Part shown: one piece after another, positions 7,654-10,909 of the stretch
Numbering within the stretch: position 1 is the stretch's first letter
Layout: each line of letters opens with the position of its first letter
Assembly: GCA_903919165.1 (NCBI GenBank)
Contig: CAIXHJ010000314.1
Coordinates: 1 to 10,909, forward strand
Length of the DNA: 10,909 nucleotides
Reading direction: 5' to 3'
DNA from: an uncultured Holophagaceae bacterium
GTDB taxonomy: Bacteria > Acidobacteriota > Holophagae > Holophagales > Holophagaceae
Position numbers and translations under genes: made by a program
The notes under the pieces: model-generated
Databases searched by the model: none
What the model saw: the letters and a program-made list of their open reading frames with translations, nothing else
What the model was told of the DNA's origin: nothing

Positions 7654-8121
7654 ACAGCAGCCGCACTTATAAATGTAGGCAAACCCCGAGCAACCTTTCC
7701 CAGAACAGTGGACACCCTGGACAGTTTCAATGTCTCCATCCGGGTTCGCAGTTCCCGACCCTTGAACCCCTTTCGAGAGCCATCAGGCCGAGGTAGCCCC
7801 GAGCATTCCGCGGCACTCCAAATTGCTCATCCACCTCTGTCCCGAGCAGTGCCATCACAACCTTCTCGACCAGGGGTAGAACGCTCCCCCCTCCATCTTT
7901 GAACTGACCTTCCCCAAAAGGCCATCTGGGCTGAATTTCCCCTTCGGCCACCGCGTCCTCCTTGTTGGTGGTATTGAACGCGGTGAACCTACAGGACAGT
8001 CTGGCCACCCTCCGCTTCAAGCCCTTTGAATGGAAGCAGAAATGTATTTATTTTATGACCACGTAAACCACGGTCATTGATCCGTCTTATCGAGTTCATA
8101 TTGTTATTGTAATTATGTGAT
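7654..8121. other. Gene-poor intergenic stretch between convergent genes
   Basis: These 468 bases separate the stops of the CBS-ACT gene and the SDR gene. A minus-strand reading frame of 97 codons (7727-8020) exists. Its composition does not look clearly coding and its start lacks a good ribosome site. Part of it (LPLVEKVVMALLGTEVDEQFG) loosely recalls the N-terminus of mutator-type transposases, too weakly to annotate. The right end, about 8040-8121, is strikingly AT-rich and holds a hairpin listed separately. No intact gene, tRNA or complete insertion sequence is visible. Confidence 0.4.
8055..8077 (-). terminator. Hairpin downstream of the SDR gene, possible transcript end
   Basis: The arms ATGACC (8055-8060) and GGTCAT (8072-8077) pair perfectly. 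Read on the minus strand, two G-U pairs and one G-C pair extend the stem to nine pairs with a five-base loop, which the plus-strand RNA cannot do. It lies about 45 bases beyond the SDR stop. An A/U-rich run follows rather than a clean U tract, so it is not a canonical intrinsic terminator. Confidence 0.3.
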
Positions 8122-8916
8122 TTACTTGGCAATGCCATTAGGATAGCAGAGCCCGCCGGTGATTTCGAGGGTCGTGGCATTCAGTGCCTCGTTTTCGACA
8201 CAGTGGCCGATCAGCGATGCGATTTCTTCTGGCGCCACCAGACGACCGAGATGCACGTCCTCGAGGATCGCTTTCAAGGCATCCTGATTCATCCCGGTCA
8301 GCATGGGAGTGGCGGTGTAGCCAGGTGCGATGGCCACGCAGCGGATGTTGCGGATGCCACGCATCAGGAATTCGCCGACGATGATCTTCGGCATCAGGGC
8401 ATCAGCGACCTTGGCCGAGGAATAGTTGATCTGGCCCACTTGGCCGACCTTGTTCACGGAGGAGATCGGCACCAACAGCCCTTCCCACCCGCCGTTCACC
8501 ATGGCTTCCGCCGCATCCCGCATCGTGAGGAAGGTGCCGGTGAGGTTGGTGTCGATCACCGCTTGCCATTTATCGAGGCCGAGCTTCTTGGATACTTTGC
8601 CGGTTTCCTTGTCGAGGCTCAGCATCGTGCCATCGCGAATGATGCCGGCACAGGATACGGCAATGTTGAGTTTGCCGAAGGCTTCCACCGCTCCCTTGAT
8701 GGCCCGCGCGATATCGGCTTCGCTGGTGACGTTGGCCTGAATTCCAATGGCTTCGCCACCCATGTCCTTGACATCCTTGACCACCCGGTCGACGTTCTTT
8801 TGCACCATGTCGACAATGGCCACCTTGGCGCCATGCTTGGCGAGATGCTTCGCCACGGCTTCGCCGATGCCGTTGCCACCGCCCGTCACTAGGGCCACAC
8901 TACCTTTGATTTCCAT
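8122..8916 (-). CDS. SDR family NAD(P)-dependent oxidoreductase, likely hydroxyacyl-CoA or alcohol dehydrogenase
   Basis: A 264-residue classical short-chain dehydrogenase. The cofactor loop is TGGGNGIG (11-18), and Asp36 at the end of strand 2 (AIVDM) favours NAD over NADP. The usual NNAG appears as VSCAG (87-91). The catalytic set is complete: Asn124, Ser152, Tyr165 and Lys169. A longer-than-usual segment (about 96-116, rich in Lys, Asp and Glu) precedes the Asn helix, as in FabG-like enzymes acting on bulky or CoA-linked substrates. The ATG at 8916 has AGAGGA seven bases upstream. It is the last gene of the thiolase/small protein/SDR run, 60 bases after the small gene. The likely reaction is oxidation of a beta-hydroxy group to the ketone that the thiolase then cleaves; aryl alcohol oxidation is an alternative. 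Family certain, substrate inferred. Confidence 0.92.
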   Translation of the reverse strand: MEIKGSVALVTGGGNGIGEAVAKHLAKHGAKVAIVDMVQKNVDRVVKDVKDMGGEAIGIQANVTSEADIARAIKGAVEAFGKLNIAVSCAGIIRDGTMLSLDKETGKVSKKLGLDKWQAVIDTNLTGTFLTMRDAAEAMVNGGWEGLLVPISSVNKVGQVGQINYSSAKVADALMPKIIVGEFLMRGIRNIRCVAIAPGYTATPMLTGMNQDALKAILEDVHLGRLVAPEEIASLIGHCVENEALNATTLEITGGLCYPNGIAK

Positions 8917-8976
8917 AACACATTCCTCTGGATTGAATCGTTAATCAGATGTTTTCAGGAAACTCGATCACGCTGA

Positions 8977-9294
8977 TCAAAGCTCCTTGGGACACGAGAC
9001 GCTATCTTTGTCCCAATAAATGAAGTTGGGATGGGTGACATCCGGACCGATGATTTTCAGATCGCCGATCGTAATAGGGTGAGTGACGTCCGGACCGACA
9101 GACTTGATTCCGACCGGGAAAATCGTCTTGATCAGCGCAAGCGCCCGGGGTCCCGCTTCGCTCTCCGAGAGGCGGGCAAAGAGACCGGCACCCGCTACCC
9201 CGCTGGAACCGTCCGGCAACTGGTAGATGATGTCCCAGCGATCGCCCCTCTTCTCGACCGAGAACTGCATGTCGTTGTAGGAAATGCTTTGCAT
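8977..9294 (-). CDS. Small protein of unknown function with duplicated GPDVTHP motif
   Basis: A 105-residue soluble protein that I do not recognise. It has no signal peptide or membrane helix. The N-terminal part (1-60) looks like a mixed alpha/beta unit: SYNDMQFSVEKRGDRWDIIY, a Gly/Ser-rich turn, then a helix around 44-57. The C-terminal part repeats VGPDVTHP (66-73) and IGPDVTHP (82-89), 16 residues apart, each followed by a beta-like stretch. Only one cysteine (101) is present, so it is not a zinc-ribbon DUF35 protein, the usual small partner of SCP2-type thiolases. I chose the ATG at 9294 because AAAGGA lies a few bases upstream; an in-frame start at 9327 would overlap the thiolase gene. 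It lies 29 bases after the thiolase gene and 60 before the SDR gene, so an accessory subunit of one of them is the simplest idea. Confidence 0.75.
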   Translation of the reverse strand: MQSISYNDMQFSVEKRGDRWDIIYQLPDGSSGVAGAGLFARLSESEAGPRALALIKTIFPVGIKSVGPDVTHPITIGDLKIIGPDVTHPNFIYWDKDSVSCPKEL

Positions 9295-9323
9295 AGTCGT
9301 CCTTTCATTCGCAAAGGCAGTAA

Positions 9324-10565
9324 TCACAGTTTTTTCAAGACCGAGACACAGTTGGTGACTGCGGAGCCTCCGACGTTGTAGGACACGGCGATATCGGCCT
9401 TCTTGGCTTTCACACCGATGGGTTCCCCAATCAACTGCTTGTAGATCAGGGCATGCATGGATACGCCGGTCGCGCCAACGGGGTGGCCCTTGGACTTCAA
9501 GCCGCCGGAGAGGTTGATGGCAACTTTGTCATCCCGTGTGAAGCGCCCGTCCAGATAGTCGTAACCACCGCGACCATCTGCGGAGAGCCCGAGTGTTTCG
9601 GTCGACATGATCTGGTTGATGGTGAAGCAATCGTGCACTTCGGCAAGGTCGATGTCGGCGGCAGTGATTCCAGCCTCCTTGTAGGCCTTGGCGACCGCAT
9701 TCTTGCCGGCCATCAGTTCGTGCATGTTGGGGCGCACGTTCTCCGGCAGGCGTTCGACCGAGTGGCCAATGCCGGCGATTTCCACGGCGCGCTTCCTGTT
9801 GCTGACATTCGAAGTCTGGGTGATGACCACTGCTGCGGCGCCATCCGTGACCAGGGAGCAGTCATGCAGACGCAGGGGGGCGGCAATCATCATGTTCTTG
9901 CACTTTCCTTTGGCATCCAGTTCGTTGAGCTTCATGATTTCCTCCACCGACGCCGGGCCATTCTTGACGTGGGCCAATGGATTTTCCGCGCCGTTCTTGT
10001 AGCACAGGGCACCGGCTGTCCACATCATCTTCTCGAGTTGGTCGGTGGGAATCTTGTAGTGCGCCTGGTAACCCTTGGCATATTCGGCGAAGAGCATCGG
10101 GAAGGACTTGCCGCGCGAACCTTCGCTCGGCCAGTGGGATGAACAGGCAAGTACATGCGTCATCTGCGGAGTCGGCAGCAGGTTCATCTTCTCCACGCCG
10201 ATCACCAGGACATGCTTGGCGCGGCCAGCTTCGACGGCATACATGGCGCTATAAAGGGCTACCGAACCCGAGGCGCAGGCGCACTCGCAGCGGGTCATCG
10301 GCTTGAAGCGCAGCGAAGGGTCGATTTCGGCGGCCAGCGGGGCGACGTGCTCTTGGTTGATGAAGGAACCTGGTGAGCAGGAACCGACGTAGATGGCATC
10401 GATGTCCTTCGCCTCCAGGCCGGCATCGGCGATGGCACCGCGTCCCGCCTCCACCAGCAGGTCATAGTAGGTCTTGGTGTCGGTGATCAGACCGGTCGCC
10501 TTGTCCTTCTTCACGAACGCGCCGAATTCTGTGTTGTAGGCACCGATGATGCTTACTTTACTCAT
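9324..10565 (-). CDS. Thiolase family protein (SCP2/SCP-x type acyl-CoA C-acyltransferase)
   Basis: A 413-residue thiolase of the SCP2-like branch, which cleaves beta-ketoacyl-CoA with CoA or runs the reverse condensation. The nucleophile is Cys97 in CACASGS; further catalytic motifs are EVHDCFT (309-315, with His311 and Cys313) and GHPVGATG (360-367, with His361). VLVIGVEKM (119-127) and SYNVGGSAVTN (395-405) are also typical. The ATG at 10565 (MSKVSIIGAYNTEFG) is preceded by AAAGGA and matches the family's N-terminus. An in-frame TTG at 10631 would add 22 poorly conserved residues. It is the first confident gene of the leftward cassette, with the small protein and SDR genes close behind. 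Related thiolases act in benzylsuccinate (BbsB) and other aromatic or alicyclic acid pathways, but no neighbour fixes this one to a pathway. Confidence 0.93.
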   Translation of the reverse strand: MSKVSIIGAYNTEFGAFVKKDKATGLITDTKTYYDLLVEAGRGAIADAGLEAKDIDAIYVGSCSPGSFINQEHVAPLAAEIDPSLRFKPMTRCECACASGSVALYSAMYAVEAGRAKHVLVIGVEKMNLLPTPQMTHVLACSSHWPSEGSRGKSFPMLFAEYAKGYQAHYKIPTDQLEKMMWTAGALCYKNGAENPLAHVKNGPASVEEIMKLNELDAKGKCKNMMIAAPLRLHDCSLVTDGAAAVVITQTSNVSNRKRAVEIAGIGHSVERLPENVRPNMHELMAGKNAVAKAYKEAGITAADIDLAEVHDCFTINQIMSTETLGLSADGRGGYDYLDGRFTRDDKVAINLSGGLKSKGHPVGATGVSMHALIYKQLIGEPIGVKAKKADIAVSYNVGGSAVTNCVSVLKKL

Positions 10566-10623
10566 TGTGGGTTTCCTTTCAGATGTTGAGTCTTTGACTT
10601 CACTTCCAATGACTGAACTACGG

Positions 10624-10788
10624 CTAATCAATTCCTCGTACGGAGAGGCGAAGGCTCCTTTCTGGCGGCAGGCGCGGCCGGACCCTTCGAAGGGGCCACA
10701 AAGGCAGTCGAACCAGAGCCTTGCAAAGGGTAGGAATGGGACCGAAAACCGCCAGCAGAGCCAAAGTTGCGGTGGGAAAGTGCTTCAT
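10624..10788 (-). CDS. Possible small ORF (54 codons) upstream of thiolase
   Basis: The ATG at 10788 follows a good GGAGG with a six-base spacer. The product would begin MKHFPTATLALLAVFGPIPT, which resembles a short signal or membrane segment, and then continue as an Arg/Leu/Pro-rich tail to a TAG at 10626-10624. The tail does not look like a conserved protein, and codon use there is not clearly coding. It could be a leader peptide, the start of a decayed gene or chance; the ribosome site is the only firm evidence. Confidence 0.25.
   Translation of the reverse strand: MKHFPTATLALLAVFGPIPTLCKALVRLPLWPLRRVRPRLPPERSLRLSVRGID
10683..10694. repeat. 12-bp perfect palindrome CCCTTCGAAGGG
   Basis: A perfect dyad, extendable to 10680-10697 with one mismatched pair. 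It lies about 120 bases upstream of the thiolase start, inside the doubtful small ORF. No T-run follows on either strand. It could be a regulator binding site or a leader hairpin; the function is not shown. Confidence 0.35.
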
Positions 10789-10909
10789 GTGTAGCCTCCA
10801 TCGAGGGGCGGGGAAACTCTCTCATAAGTGTAAGCAACGGATATAGACAGTGTTGGCGGGAAGCGGGTCTGGAGCCAGCTCAGTTACCCTCCTTGGTTGG
10901 CGCAGTTCC

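Larger units (their letters stand above)
10566..10909. promoter_or_regulatory. Upstream region of the thiolase cassette
   Basis: These 344 bases precede the cassette and should contain its promoter. They include a possible 54-codon ORF (10624-10788) and a palindrome (10683-10694), both listed separately. On the minus strand the last 30 bases read open in one frame to a TGA at 10882-10880, so the C-terminus of another leftward gene could enter here, but the stretch is too short to judge. No convincing sigma-70 or sigma-54 promoter was found. Confidence 0.4.

Noticed and set aside
7727..8020. Mutator (IS256-like) transposase remnant on the minus strand
   Set aside because: Only a loose resemblance in about 20 residues; no DDE motifs, no terminal inverted repeats and no target duplication seen.
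8203..8892. 229-codon plus-strand frame over the SDR gene
   Set aside because: Antisense shadow; no domain resemblance, and the SDR reading is complete.
8977..9294. DUF35 / BbsA-type zinc-ribbon partner of the thiolase
   Set aside because: A DUF35 zinc ribbon needs four cysteines; this protein has one and a different layout.
9453..10142. 229-codon plus-strand frame over the thiolase gene
   Set aside because: Antisense shadow of a gene with full thiolase motifs.
10566..10631. TTG start 22 codons upstream for the thiolase
   Set aside because: The added residues do not resemble thiolase N-termini, and AAAGGA precedes the ATG at 10565.
10760..10860. Sigma-54 promoter upstream of the thiolase cassette
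   Set aside because: TTGCT-like and GG elements are present, but none has the required GG-N10-GC spacing.

Overview
The window is bacterial, GC-rich and densely coded. It carries nine confident protein genes, including one partial, and no tRNA, rRNA, CRISPR array or intact mobile element that I could see. Short intergenic spaces, clear Shine-Dalgarno sites and same-strand runs fit a free-living heterotroph. The taxon cannot be fixed from the sequence alone. A group-III-like phosphofructokinase, an RsbRD_N-type sensor domain and a thiolase/SDR module would suit an acidobacterial, deltaproteobacterial or betaproteobacterial genome; this is inference.

Layout. (1) 1-2048, minus strand: the ATP-binding subunit and the start of the permease of a BMP/nucleoside-type ABC importer. 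(2) 2049-2331: a divergent promoter region. (3) 2332-3822, plus strand: an ATZ/TRZ-type amidohydrolase, probably a deaminase or related hydrolase whose substrate may enter through the neighbouring importer. (4) 3856-5460, minus strand: a probable two-gene unit, first a stand-alone RsbRD_N-like sensor domain, then a 6-phosphofructokinase with a G/K active-site signature. (5) 5646-6839, minus strand: an MFS exporter. (6) 7003-7653, plus strand: a CBS-CBS-ACT (AcuB-like) protein with a TATAAT box and a near-perfect Shine-Dalgarno. (7) 7654-8121: a stretch without a confident gene, AT-rich at its right end. (8) 8122-10565, minus strand: a three-gene cassette of SCP2-type thiolase, a 105-residue unknown protein with a duplicated GPDVTHP motif, and an SDR dehydrogenase. 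(9) 10566-10909: upstream region of the cassette, with a possible 54-codon ORF and a 12-bp perfect palindrome.

How the genes may work together. The importer and amidohydrolase look like an uptake-and-hydrolysis pair for a nucleoside, nucleobase or similar heterocycle. The sensor/PFK pair suggests signal-linked control of glycolysis. The thiolase/small protein/SDR cassette looks like the end of a beta-oxidation-like route: SDR oxidation of a hydroxyacyl-CoA or alcohol, then thiolytic cleavage. Aromatic or alicyclic acid degradation is one possible setting. The small protein is the part least explained by known families and the best candidate for something undescribed.
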